From Elusimicrobiota bacterium (lineage in GTDB: Bacteria; Elusimicrobiota; Elusimicrobia; UBA1565; UBA9628), in the NCBI GenBank assembly GCA_023249695.1, contig JAHFCD010000010.1, positions 1 to 12,810 on the forward strand: DNA of 12,810 nt. Reading direction: 5' to 3'. Shown piece by piece: positions 1 to 9,100 of the stretch. The notes under the pieces are model-generated. The model saw only the letters and a list, made by a program, of their open reading frames with translations. It ran no database searches and was not told where the DNA came from. The position numbers were made by a program, and so were the translations under genes. Within the stretch, counting starts at the first letter, position 1. Each line of letters opens with the position of its first letter.

Positions 1-1
1 G

Positions 2-1333
2 ATGACCGCCGGCACCTACCTCGACGAGTTCGCCGAGTCCCACCTCAAGGACATGGTCGTGCGCGAGCGGCTCAGCGGCATGGTGCCGTCGGCGGGCGTC
101 GGAACCGGCTTCTCGCGCGACGCGATCGAGCGGCTGGCCCTGAAGCACGACAACCAGGTCTTCAACGTGGGCACGTTCACCGAGGATTACGATCTGGCCT
201 TCCGCCTCAACGCCATCGGCGAGCGCTCGCGCCTGCTGCAATTCCAGGTCGAGCGGACCACGGTGAAGGGGACGAAGCTGAAGGTCGTGCGCGAGCTCGT
301 CGGCACGCGGGAGTACTTCCCGTCGAACTTCGCCGACGCGGTGCGCCAGAAGGCGCGCTGGACGCTCGGGATCGTGTTCCACGGCTGGCAGCAGCGCGGC
401 TGGGAGGGCGATCTCCCGCTGCGCTACATGATCTGGCGCGACCGCAAGGCGCTCGTGACCAATTCGGTGAACATCCTGGGCTATCTGCTGCTGCTCGAGG
501 CGGCGGTCGGCGCCCATTGGAGCCGGGGAGGCGCGCTCTGGGCGCCTTCCCAGTTCATCCCGGCCGACGGCTGGGTGTGGAAGGTCATCCTCGTCGACGC
601 GCTCCTGCTGCTCAACCGCTGCGGGCAGCGCGCGGCGTGCGACGCCCGCGTCTCCGGCTGGAAGCAGGCGGCCCTCTCCCTGCCTCGGATCATCTGGGGC
701 AACGTCATCAACTTCTGCGCGGTGGTCCGGGCGACCCACATCTTCGTGCGGACCAGTCTGACGGGCGAGAAGCTCGTCTGGGCGAAGACCGCGCACGCGT
801 TCCCCACCGAGGCGCAGCTGCTGGGCTATAAGCGGAAGCTGGGCGATCTGCTCCTGGAGCAGCGCCGCCTCACCTTGGCGCATCTCAGCTCGGCGCTCCA
901 GCTCCAGAAGGGGACCGGAAAGCTCCTGGGCGACGTCCTCGTCGACGCCGGCTACGCGGACGAAGACGGGATCGTCGACGCGCTGGCCGGACAGCTCAAC
1001 GTCGAGGCGCGCCGCCTCGACTACGACGAGCTCCGGCGCGAGGACCTGGAGCTCATCATGGAGTGCGCGTGCCGGGAGCATCTGATGATCGTCGCCGACG
1101 CGAGCGCGCGTCCCGTCGTCATCGCCGCCGCCGTCGTCGGCGACGCGCGGATGAAGCGGTGGCTGGACGCCAACTTCCCCTATCCGTACCGGCTGGTGCT
1201 GGCCGGCCGCCGCAGCATCGTCTCGGTGATCGACCGCGTCAACGAGGATCGCGCGCGCTGCGCCTCGACGGCGCATCCGCACGCGCCCGCCGCGGCGACG
1301 GCGCGCGCGGCGGCGCCGCCGCTGCTGCAATGA
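2..1333 (+). CDS. nfrB: NfrB-like membrane GT2 polysaccharide synthase with C-terminal MshEN c-di-GMP domain (5' partial)
   Basis: Only the last 443 residues lie in the window; the frame is open at the left edge and the GT2 nucleotide-binding half is missing, so the ATG at position 2 is not the true start. Visible parts: acceptor/catalytic TED (TEDYDLAFRL, about residues 60-69), the RQKARW motif (115-120, variant of QxxRW), then hydrophobic membrane segments near 150-172, 193-207 and 227-248. Residues 279-331 form two 24-residue MshEN motifs separated by exactly 5 residues: KLGDLLL...LQLQ (279-302) and LLGDVLV...LAGQ (308-331). This is the known c-di-GMP-binding arrangement. GT2 followed by MshEN is the architecture of E. 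coli NfrB, an inner-membrane synthase activated by c-di-GMP. The Ala/Pro-rich tail (about 420-443) looks disordered. The wecB-type gene 12 bp downstream supplies the expected donor sugar. MshEN assignment is strong; the NfrB name is inferred from architecture and context. Confidence 0.82.
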   Translation: MTAGTYLDEFAESHLKDMVVRERLSGMVPSAGVGTGFSRDAIERLALKHDNQVFNVGTFTEDYDLAFRLNAIGERSRLLQFQVERTTVKGTKLKVVRELVGTREYFPSNFADAVRQKARWTLGIVFHGWQQRGWEGDLPLRYMIWRDRKALVTNSVNILGYLLLLEAAVGAHWSRGGALWAPSQFIPADGWVWKVILVDALLLLNRCGQRAACDARVSGWKQAALSLPRIIWGNVINFCAVVRATHIFVRTSLTGEKLVWAKTAHAFPTEAQLLGYKRKLGDLLLEQRRLTLAHLSSALQLQKGTGKLLGDVLVDAGYADEDGIVDALAGQLNVEARRLDYDELRREDLELIMECACREHLMIVADASARPVVIAAAVVGDARMKRWLDANFPYPYRLVLAGRRSIVSVIDRVNEDRARCASTAHPHAPAAATARAAAPPLLQ

Positions 1334-1335
1334 AC

Positions 1336-1340
1336 AGGAG
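1336..1340 (+). promoter_or_regulatory. Shine-Dalgarno site setting the GTG start of wecB
   Basis: AGGAG lies 5 nt before the GTG at 1346. It is one of the few clear ribosome-binding sites in the window and decides a non-ATG start. It lies in the 12-bp gap after the upstream synthase, so the two genes are almost certainly co-transcribed. Confidence 0.75.
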
Positions 1341-1345
1341 ATAAC

Positions 1346-2521
1346 GTGAAAAAGCCCGTCATACTGACCGTCTTCGGCACCCGTCCCGAGGTCATCAAGC
1401 TCGCTCCCGTCGTCCGCGCGCTCGGAGGATGCGGGGATTTCGCGGCCCGGATCTGCGTGACCGCCCAGCATCGGCAGATGCTGGACCGGATGCTCTCCAA
1501 TTTCAGCATCAAGCCGGACTACGATCTGGACCTGATGCGTCCGAATCAGGATCTCAACGGATTCTCGGCGCGCGCCCTGCCGCGGCTGCAGTCGGTCCTG
1601 CGGCGGCTGAGGCCGGACTTCGTGCTCGTTCAGGGGGACACGACCACCGCCTTCGTCACGGCGCTGGCCTCCTTTTATGAGCGCGTGCCGGTGGGCCATG
1701 TCGAGGCGGGCCTGCGCTCCTTCGATCGCGGAAATCCTTTCCCCGAGGAGACGAACCGCGTCATGATCTCGCGCCTCTGCGATCTGCATTTCGTCCCGAC
1801 GCGGGACGCCCGCGAGAACCTCCTCGCCGAAGGCGTCCCGGGCCCGCAGATCGTGCAAACGGGCAACACCGTCGTCGATGCGCTGCGGCTGGAGGGGACG
1901 CGCGCGCGCCCTTTCCGGGAGCCGGCGCTGCGTGCCGCGGTCGCGGCGCTCCGCGCCGGGGACACGGCGGTCGTCGTCACGACCCACCGGCGCGAGAACC
2001 TGGGCAAGCCGCTCGAATCCTTGTGCGCGGCGTTTCGGATCCTCGTCGAGCGGCATCCGGGCCTGCATCTGTTCTATCCGGTGCACATGAATCCGAAGGT
2101 TTCGCGCGTCGTCACGCGCCGGCTGAGCCATCCGCGCGCGCACCTGCTGCCGGCGCTCGACTACTTCGACCTCATCGGCCTGCTGCGGCGCAGCGCCTTC
2201 GTGCTGACCGATTCGGGCGGGCTTCAGGAGGAGGCGCCGTCCCTCGGCAAGCCGGTCGTCGTCCTGCGCCGGGTGACCGAGAGACCCGAGGCGGTCGTCG
2301 CGGGCGTCGCCGTGCTCGCGGGCACGGCGACGGACGCGGTCGTGCGCGTCGCCTCCCGGCTGCTTCGCGATAAGCCGTTCTACGACTCGATGGCGGGCGG
2401 CTCGGGAATTTACGGCGACGGCCGCGCGAGCGTCCGGATCCTCGAAAGCCTTCGGCATTATTTCGGCCTCGCCCGCCGGCGCCCCGTCGAATTCCGTCCG
2501 GTCACGGGTAAGACAAAATGA
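1346..2521 (+). CDS. wecB: UDP-N-acetylglucosamine 2-epimerase (non-hydrolysing)
   Basis: Cytosolic enzyme interconverting UDP-GlcNAc and UDP-ManNAc. The protein has 391 residues, normal for the family. It opens with the hallmark VFGTRPEVIKLAPV; R13 and K18 correspond to E. coli WecB R10 and K15. Other catalytic-type residues are present: D98 (VQGDTTT), E120 (GHVEAGLRS), E134 (PFPEETNR), H214 (THRREN), plus DSGGLQEEAPSLGKP near 289-303 and RPE (313-315) at the allosteric/active-site region. Nothing essential appears lost. The GTG start is supported by AGGAG at proper spacing. The gene directly follows an NfrB-like synthase; in E. coli WecB makes the UDP-ManNAc used by NfrB, so here it probably serves as the dedicated donor supplier. 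A role in another ManNAc pathway (enterobacterial common antigen-type, or ManNAcA) is possible, but no WecC-like dehydrogenase is visible. Confidence 0.95.
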   Translation: MKKPVILTVFGTRPEVIKLAPVVRALGGCGDFAARICVTAQHRQMLDRMLSNFSIKPDYDLDLMRPNQDLNGFSARALPRLQSVLRRLRPDFVLVQGDTTTAFVTALASFYERVPVGHVEAGLRSFDRGNPFPEETNRVMISRLCDLHFVPTRDARENLLAEGVPGPQIVQTGNTVVDALRLEGTRARPFREPALRAAVAALRAGDTAVVVTTHRRENLGKPLESLCAAFRILVERHPGLHLFYPVHMNPKVSRVVTRRLSHPRAHLLPALDYFDLIGLLRRSAFVLTDSGGLQEEAPSLGKPVVVLRRVTERPEAVVAGVAVLAGTATDAVVRVASRLLRDKPFYDSMAGGSGIYGDGRASVRILESLRHYFGLARRRPVEFRPVTGKTK

Positions 2522-2537
2522 ATTCACGCCGCGGCCA

Positions 2538-2567
2538 TGGCTACGCCTTCCGCTCGGCGAATATACT
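2538..2567 (+). promoter_or_regulatory. Promoter of the PilZ-GT2 operon, apparently leaderless
   Basis: TGGCTA (2538-2543), an 18-nt spacer, then TATACT (2562-2567). The ATG of the next gene begins 6 nt after the -10 hexamer, so transcription would start at or within a base of the start codon. No Shine-Dalgarno sequence lies in the 52-bp gap after wecB. The same layout recurs at 9755-9784. Seen directly: hexamers and spacing. Inferred: promoter activity and leaderless transcript. Confidence 0.65.
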
Positions 2568-2573
2568 ACGCCC

Positions 2574-4208
2574 ATGAATCCGCAGACACAGGCGCACAAC
2601 GAGCCCGAGACGATTCGAGCCAACCCGCCCGCGGGCGTTCGGGAGAGGCGCCAGCGGGTTCGCGTCAGCGAGCGCTTCCCCGTGACCGTCGTCTCCGCGG
2701 GCGGCCTTTTCCGCTCCGTCACGCTGACCGGGGAAGCGAAGGACTACGACTCGTCCGGCGTCTGCGTCCATGTGCCTCGTCCGCTGGCGGTGGGCACCGA
2801 GGTTCGCATCCGCCTGCACCTGTCGAAATCGATCGCGCCGGCGTTTCGCGGTCTCCCGTGCGAGTTCCGGGGGCGGGTGGCCGCCGTGCGCAAGCAGAAG
2901 GCCAAAGGCTCCACCGCCTGCGAGCTGGTGCTCCAGTGGGACCGGCTGCTGCCCGAGATGGTCTCGAAGGCCGTCGCCTCCTATCAGCGGAAGATCGCCG
3001 TGCTCATCGCCCTCGTGCTGGCGACTTTGATCGGGGCCAAATGGCAAAGCCTCGAGTTCTTCTGGTACGCGCCGGTCTTCTACGTCTACAGCCTGTCGCT
3101 GGGCCTGTATCTGGTCTCTCGCTTCTATATTTCCTGGCGGCACCGGGCGCCGGTGCTCGGGACCTACACTCCGACCGTCAGCATCGTGATCTCGGTCCGC
3201 AACGAGGAGCACGCGATCACGCGGACGGTGGAAACCTGCTTCGAGACGGACTATCCCTCGGACCGGAGGGAGGTGCTCGTGATCAACGACGGCTCCACCG
3301 ACGGGACCCTCCGGGTGCTCAAGGACCTGCAGAAAAGATTCCCGCAGCTTCAGGTCTTCAGCCAGCCGCCCACCGGCAAGCGCGCGGCGATGGCGGCGGG
3401 CGTCCTGAACGCGACCGGGGAGATCATCACCTTCGTGGATTCGGATACCTTCCTTTTCCGGGACGCGCTGCGTCACATCGTCTGCGGCTTCGAGGATCCG
3501 ACCCTCGGCGCGTCGGCGGGCTACACCGAGGTGGAGAACGCCAACACGAACGCGCTGACCGGCCTGCAGGAGGTGCGTTATTACGTCTCCTTCCGCCTGC
3601 TCAAGGCGTCCGAGGGGCTGTACGGCTGCGTGACCTGCTGCCCCGGCTGCCTGTCGGCCTACCGGCGCAAATACGTGCTGGACGTCCTGCAGCCGTGGCT
3701 GCACCAGCGCTTTCTCGGCGCCGAGGCGACCTTCGGCGACGACCGCAGCCTGACGAACTTCATCCTGAGCAAGTACCGCGTCATCTATAACGATCTCGCC
3801 GTCGCCTCGACCTTGGTGCCCGAGACGTGGGGGCAGTATCTGCGCCAGCAGGTGCGCTGGAAGAAGTCGTGGCTGCGCGAGACCCTGATCGCCGCGAGCT
3901 TCATGTACAAGAAGCATCCCGTCGCCGCGCTCTCGTTCTACGCGGCGTCGGTGTTCAGCGTCGTGTCGCCGGCGATGGCCGCCCGCGTCGTCTACCAGGC
4001 GGCCCACGGCGAGCCCTCCATCTTCCTTCCCTACATGCTCGGCCTCGTGCTCATCGGCTTCCTGCAGTCGCTGTACTTTCTCCACCGGCGCCCGAGCCCG
4101 CATTGGCTGCTCGGCATGTTGTGGATGGCGAGCGCGCTGCTGATCACCGGGCCGCAGACCTATTACGCCCTCCTGACGGTGCGCAAGAACCATTGGGGGA
4201 CGCGTTGA
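2574..4208 (+). CDS. PilZ-domain hyaluronan/chitin-synthase-like family 2 glycosyltransferase
   Basis: Inner-membrane processive synthase of 544 residues. Residues about 25-135 are a PilZ c-di-GMP domain: an Arg-rich RERRQRVR segment (23-30), then KDYDSSG (57-63), the D/NxSxxG motif with Asp at the Ser position. Hydrophobic segments lie at about 140-155 and 162-184. The GT2 catalytic domain follows: VSIVISVRNEE (202-212), INDGSTDGT (237-245), VDSD (288-291), TCCPGCLSAYRR (354-365), FGDDRSLTN (387-395), and QQVRW (425-429). More membrane segments lie near 450-470, 483-503 and 511-531. The CCxG, GDDR-LTN and terminal HWGTR features resemble class I hyaluronan synthases, NodC and chitin synthases more than BcsA. 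A HexNAc-containing beta-glycan is therefore likely, made under c-di-GMP control. It starts a three-gene unit with its own promoter; its stop overlaps the next start. Donor sugar and linkage cannot be read from sequence; a PgaC-like role is the main alternative. Confidence 0.9.
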   Translation: MNPQTQAHNEPETIRANPPAGVRERRQRVRVSERFPVTVVSAGGLFRSVTLTGEAKDYDSSGVCVHVPRPLAVGTEVRIRLHLSKSIAPAFRGLPCEFRGRVAAVRKQKAKGSTACELVLQWDRLLPEMVSKAVASYQRKIAVLIALVLATLIGAKWQSLEFFWYAPVFYVYSLSLGLYLVSRFYISWRHRAPVLGTYTPTVSIVISVRNEEHAITRTVETCFETDYPSDRREVLVINDGSTDGTLRVLKDLQKRFPQLQVFSQPPTGKRAAMAAGVLNATGEIITFVDSDTFLFRDALRHIVCGFEDPTLGASAGYTEVENANTNALTGLQEVRYYVSFRLLKASEGLYGCVTCCPGCLSAYRRKYVLDVLQPWLHQRFLGAEATFGDDRSLTNFILSKYRVIYNDLAVASTLVPETWGQYLRQQVRWKKSWLRETLIAASFMYKKHPVAALSFYAASVFSVVSPAMAARVVYQAAHGEPSIFLPYMLGLVLIGFLQSLYFLHRRPSPHWLLGMLWMASALLITGPQTYYALLTVRKNHWGTR

Positions 4209-6118
4209 AGAAATCGTATGCGCTCGCGTGGCTCCTGATGCTCGCCTGCGCCGGCTTCGGCGTCGCCTGGGGCCTCTATGGGCGGGCCTACGTGCGGCGG
4301 CGGTTCTTCGCCGCTCCGGCGATCCCGGAGTCCGCGCGGACCGAGTCGCAATTCGTCGCGATCCTGATCCCGCGCGTGCGGCCCCGAAGCCAGAAGTACG
4401 CGCTGTCCTCCGCGGAACTCGCGAAGCTCCTCGGCGGCCTCAAGGCCTCGGGCCACGTCACGATCGGGCTCGACGACGTCGAGGGCTTTTACTCCCGGGG
4501 ACGGCTCCTCCCGCCCAAGGCGCTGCTGATCGCGTTCTCGGAAAATGACCCGCGCGGCTACGCGCTCTCCGACCGGGCGCTCAAGCGCTTCGGCATGCGC
4601 GGCGTCGCGTTCATCCGGCGGACCGCGGAGGAGGCCGGCGACGAGCATCGCCAGCACCTGACCCGGCACGCGATCTCGCAAATGCGCCTCGGGGGAGGCT
4701 GGGAATTCGGCTGGGCCGCCGAGCCGGCGCCGGCGGCGGCGTCCGCGGCGGGCGAGGGCCGCGCGCTGCTCGACACCGACGGCCTGCCGCGGCCGCTTCG
4801 GCATCCGGAGCTGTACCCGCTGCGATTTGCGGCCTCGGAGATGGGCCTCAACGACGCGCTCGACGACCCGCGCGCCCTGCGCATGCTCGCGCTGCGCCCG
4901 GAGCGCGCGCCGGAGGAGAACGTCCTAATCGTCGGGAAGACCTGGCCGCGCGCCGCCGAATTGTCCGATGACTTCCGGGCCGACGGCGTGGGGACGGACT
5001 GGATCGCGGGCTGGGGCGTCGTGTCCATGCGGCACCGGCGCCTGGCCCTTCTGCCGACCCCGAGGCATACGAGCGCCGGGGTCTTCCTGAGGGGGACGGA
5101 AAAGTGGCGCGACGCGACGGTGGAGTTCGTCCTGAAAAGATACCAGAAGGAGTTCTGGGCCTACGCGCGCCTGCGCGACGAAGGCGGCTTCGTGCGCATC
5201 GGCGCGCGCGACGGCTTCTGGTACGTGGAGCAGAAGGCGGGCCCGTCGCTGCCGGTGAACATGCTGGCCCGGGCCCCGATCGCGGAAGGAAGCCTGCCCG
5301 CGAGCGTGCGGTTCGTGCTGAAGGGCGGCTCGGTGCTTGTCTACATTAATGGACGGATGCAGTTCGGGCGCGCCTTGCGCCTGAGCCCCTCCGTCGACCG
5401 CGGCCGGGTCTTTCTCGGGGTTTATGACGGGCGGGCCCGGTCCTCGCTGGCGGTGCTGACGTCCGTGCGCGCCGCCCCGCTGGGGGACGTTTGGATCACG
5501 ACGCGCAGCGATCTCCGCCGCGAATTCGACGAGGGACGCCTGGAGGCGCTGCGCGACGAGGCGGTGTACGCTCGCGCGCTGTCTCCCCGGTGGATCACCG
5601 TCTCGAGCGACGGCGGCGTGCTCGTCAGCGAAACGCAGGGCGTCCTGGTCCGCTCCATGGCGGGCTTCTACGCGTGCCGGCTCGTGCCCGCGGCCGACGC
5701 CGGCGAGCTGGCGTCCGCCGTGCTGAGCCGCGAGGACGGCGCCGCGAGGCTGTCGGCCGGCCTGGCCGCCGCCGTGCGGACGCTGAACGCCTCGGGGCTC
5801 AACCTGCGCCTGCGCGGCGACCAGGCCGGGCGGCCGGAAACCCTTGCGTTCCTCGCGAGGCTTCGCGACGGCCTGCACGCGCAGCGGGCGGAGCTGTGGG
5901 TCACGCTCGACGAGGGGGGCTCGCCGCCGCCCGCGCTGTCACGGGCGGCGGACGGCGTGCTCCGGCCTTCCGGAAAACGACGGCAGTCCCTCGAGCTGCT
6001 GGAGGACATCCGGTCCTCGGCGGCGGCGGGCCCGGCTCCGGCGACGGTCAGCCTGCAGCCGCGCTCCGCGCGGCAAACGGTCATTCGGGCGCAGTGGGAG
6101 CCTGCCAAGACTAAATGA
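4205..6118 (+). CDS. Membrane-anchored protein with degenerate NodB-like, lectin-like and degenerate GH18-like domains
   Basis: The protein has 637 residues from a TTG start overlapping the upstream stop (TTGA); GGGGGA at 4195-4200 may be the ribosome site, and the next in-frame ATG would cut the membrane anchor (residues 5-25). Residues about 48-180 align by eye with the NodB domain of the next gene: LPPKALLIAF at 102-111 matches its LPAKPLLLTF, followed by the same 'DRALKRFG' helix. However, the catalytic DDG is replaced by SEN (112-114) and the metal-binding H-x4-H region reads GWAAEP. Residues about 255-427 look like a concanavalin-type jelly roll (DDF, W-x-DATVEF, VYINGR, VFLGVYDGR). Residues about 430-600 fit the pattern of GH18 domains found next to NodB/GT2 modules (SPRWITVSSDGGV; SGLNLRLRGD where an active enzyme has a DGxDxDxE-like strand), again without the catalytic acid. 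Likely a periplasmic glycan-binding scaffold, not an enzyme. Domain calls are pattern-based; the existence of the gene is sure. Confidence 0.8.
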   Translation: MKKSYALAWLLMLACAGFGVAWGLYGRAYVRRRFFAAPAIPESARTESQFVAILIPRVRPRSQKYALSSAELAKLLGGLKASGHVTIGLDDVEGFYSRGRLLPPKALLIAFSENDPRGYALSDRALKRFGMRGVAFIRRTAEEAGDEHRQHLTRHAISQMRLGGGWEFGWAAEPAPAAASAAGEGRALLDTDGLPRPLRHPELYPLRFAASEMGLNDALDDPRALRMLALRPERAPEENVLIVGKTWPRAAELSDDFRADGVGTDWIAGWGVVSMRHRRLALLPTPRHTSAGVFLRGTEKWRDATVEFVLKRYQKEFWAYARLRDEGGFVRIGARDGFWYVEQKAGPSLPVNMLARAPIAEGSLPASVRFVLKGGSVLVYINGRMQFGRALRLSPSVDRGRVFLGVYDGRARSSLAVLTSVRAAPLGDVWITTRSDLRREFDEGRLEALRDEAVYARALSPRWITVSSDGGVLVSETQGVLVRSMAGFYACRLVPAADAGELASAVLSREDGAARLSAGLAAAVRTLNASGLNLRLRGDQAGRPETLAFLARLRDGLHAQRAELWVTLDEGGSPPPALSRAADGVLRPSGKRRQSLELLEDIRSSAAAGPAPATVSLQPRSARQTVIRAQWEPAKTK

Positions 6119-9100
6119 AGAACATCACGCTCGCCGCGGCGCTGGCCGCGTTCTACGCCGTACCCGCCCTCGGCGCGGAGCCCGCGCGCGTCGGGGCCCC
6201 CGCCGTGACGCCCGCCGTCGTCGCCGTCGGCCGGGGCGAGCAGTTGATGGCGGAAAAAAGATACCGGGAGGCGATCGCGCTCTTCGAGCGCGACGCGCGC
6301 GACAATCCGGGCTCTCCCGGCGTCCTGCTGAACCTGGGCTGGGCCTACTGGCACGCCCGCCGCATCGACGACGCCTGGCGCGTGGCCTCCACCTTGGTCA
6401 ATCTCGATCCCGGAAACCGGACCTTCCTGATCTTCATGGCCAACACCTGCATCGAACGAGGGAACTACGCCGGCGCCGTCAAGCTCATGAAGCGGGCGTT
6501 GGCGCTGGCTCCGGACGACCATGACGCGTCGATGGTCCTGGCCCGGGCGCTGTTCCGCGAAGGCGGCGAGAAGGAGGCCCTCGCCCTCATCGAGACCTTG
6601 CTTGCCCGCCGGCCGGACGACGCGGCCGCGCTCTACCGCAAGGCCGTGTTCCTGTCCGAGATGGGGCGCAAGCGCGAGGCGCTCGCCGCGCTCGACGGCC
6701 TCCTCGAGCGCGAGCCGGACAACGCCGCGTACCGCCGGAGCCGGGCCCGGATTCTGTCCGATCTCGGCCGGCCGGTGGAAGCCAAGCGCGAGTGGAAGAG
6801 CCTCAATCGCACGGAGCTGGACGCCCAGTCGCTGATGAATCTGGGCTGGGCGTACTGGCGGGAGCGGAACCTGGACGCCGCCTGGGAAATCGCGGTCACT
6901 TTGGTCAAGCTCGACGACAAGAACCCGGCCTTCCTGCGCTTCATGGCGAACCTGGAGCTGGAGAGGCAGAACGACCAGAGCGCCCTGCGCCTCGCGGAAA
7001 AGACCGTGAGCCTCGCGCCCGGGGACAGCGACGCGGCCTTGATCCTGTCGAAGGCTCTATTCCGGCTGCATCGCGTGCGGGAGGCGATGGACATATTGCG
7101 GACCTTGATCGCCCGTCGCCCCGACAGCCTCGCCGTGCAGTACCGGTGGGCGGAGCTCCTCGTCGGGATGCGGCGCTACAACGACGCGCTGGCGTACTTC
7201 GACCGGCTCATCAAGGCCGACCCCGCCAACGAGACCTACCGGATGAACCGCGCCTCGCTCCTGTACGAAATGGGGCGCTTCGATGAAGGCATCGCCGAAT
7301 GGGAATCCCGGGCGTCCGACGAGGCGCCGGACGTCAACGCCGTGCGCCGGCTGAGGGACGACGCCGTGAACCGGCGAGGCTGGGACGACGCCGTCAATTG
7401 GCAGCTGAAGCTCATCGAGGAAAGCCCCCGCGACCCCGCGGGCTGGGATCTCCTCTCTCGGATCTACAGCGAGATGAAGCAGCTGCCCAAGGCTCTCTGG
7501 GCCGCCGAGAGGTCGATCGCCGCCGATCCCGTCGCGATCAACGCCTACTACCTGAGGGCGGAGATCCTCGAGAATATGGAGGATTGGGGCGCCGCCACCG
7601 AGGCCTACGAGGACGTCATCCGCCGCAACCCGAACAGCATCCGCGCCCTCGACGGGCTTTCCTACGCGCTCGAAGCGAAGGGAGATTTCAAGGGAGCGCT
7701 TCGGCAGATTCATCGCATCGAAGTCCTGACCGCTCCCTCCGTCTCTCCGTTCCTCGAGCTTCAGCGCGCCCGCGTGCTGGCCGATTCGGGCCGCTTCTCC
7801 CAGGCGCACGCCTTGCTCAACCGCCTGGAGGCGGACGGGCGGACGCCGATCCCGGTGCTCCTGTATCACGGCATCTCTCGCCACCACCGCGGGGATTCCA
7901 TTCCGGTCGACGCTTTCCGCGCGCAAATGCTCGCCTTGAAGAAAAAGGGCTATCAGAGCCTCACCGTCTCGGAGCTCGCCCGGATCTACCAGGGCAAGGC
8001 GAAGCTTCCCGCGAAGCCCCTGCTGCTCACCTTCGACGACGGACGCACGGACTCGTTCGAGAACGCCGATCCGGTGCTCAAGGAGACGGGCTTTCGGGCG
8101 ACGATGTTCGTCCACGTGTCCCGCAGGCGCAAGCCGTATTTCCACGCCAGCACGGAAGACATCGCGCAGTGGCAGGCGACGGGGCGCTGGGAGATGCAGG
8201 CTCACGGCTACCAGGCGCATGATCCCCTGCCGCTCGACGGCTTCGGGCGCCGGGGACGCTTTCTGCCCAACCGCAAGTGGCTCGCCGGCGCGGGCCGCCT
8301 CGAGACCCTCGCGGAATACCAGGCGCGGGTTCAGAGCGACTATCAGGAGGCGAAGCGGGGCGTGGAGGAGATCGTACCCGGCCAGCGCGTCGTGGCCTTC
8401 GCCTTCCCGTTCGGAGATTACGGCCAAAACGATTTTTCGAACACGCCGGAGTCGGCGGCGGTCAACCAGGAGCTGGTGAAAAATAACTTTCAGCTGGCGT
8501 TCGTGCAGGAGCAGCACGGGGTCAACACCTTGGCCTCCGCGCCGACCAACCTGAAGCGCTATTCCGTGCCGCGGCATATGACGGCCGAGGCGTTGACGGC
8601 GCATATCGCGCTGAACGATCCGCGGGTGCAGGCGAAGCTGCTTCACGCGCAACTGTGGATCCGCGCCGATCAGCTGGGACGCGCCCAGGCGGTCTTCTCG
8701 GAGCTGGAGGCGATGGGCGTCGACGAGCCCCGCGTCTGGGTGGACAAGGGCGTCGCCCTGCAGCGCGGCGGCGACATCTCCTACGCGCGCAACCTCTTCG
8801 CCCAGGCCGCGGCCGCGGAGCCGGACGGGCCCGCGGGAGAGCTCAATAAGCGCCGGATCGCCCAGTCGGCGCACGCGGCCGCCCCGGTCGCGTCGGCGGA
8901 GGTCCAGCGGTTCACCGACAGCGACCGCAACGAGATCTCGAAGGCGTTGCTGCGCTTCGGCGGCGTGATCCGGGCGGTGCGTCTCGAAGGCTGGGCGGGA
9001 CAGGGGGAATACTCCGAGCGCCGCGACGCCGCCTCCGTGACGCCGCTCATCCGCAGCCGGGAAGGAGGGGTCCAGCTGCGCTGGTTCGCCGCCGCGGCGC

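Noticed and set aside
1260..1330. GC-rich low-complexity stretch at the end of the NfrB-like gene as a hairpin or repeat array
   Set aside because: It is simply Ala/Pro codons of a disordered tail; no regular repeat unit.
2541..4193. 550-codon open frame antisense to the PilZ synthase
   Set aside because: It is a mirror of a strongly GC3-biased gene; its product is Arg/Gly/His-rich without recognisable motifs, while the plus strand encodes a full synthase.
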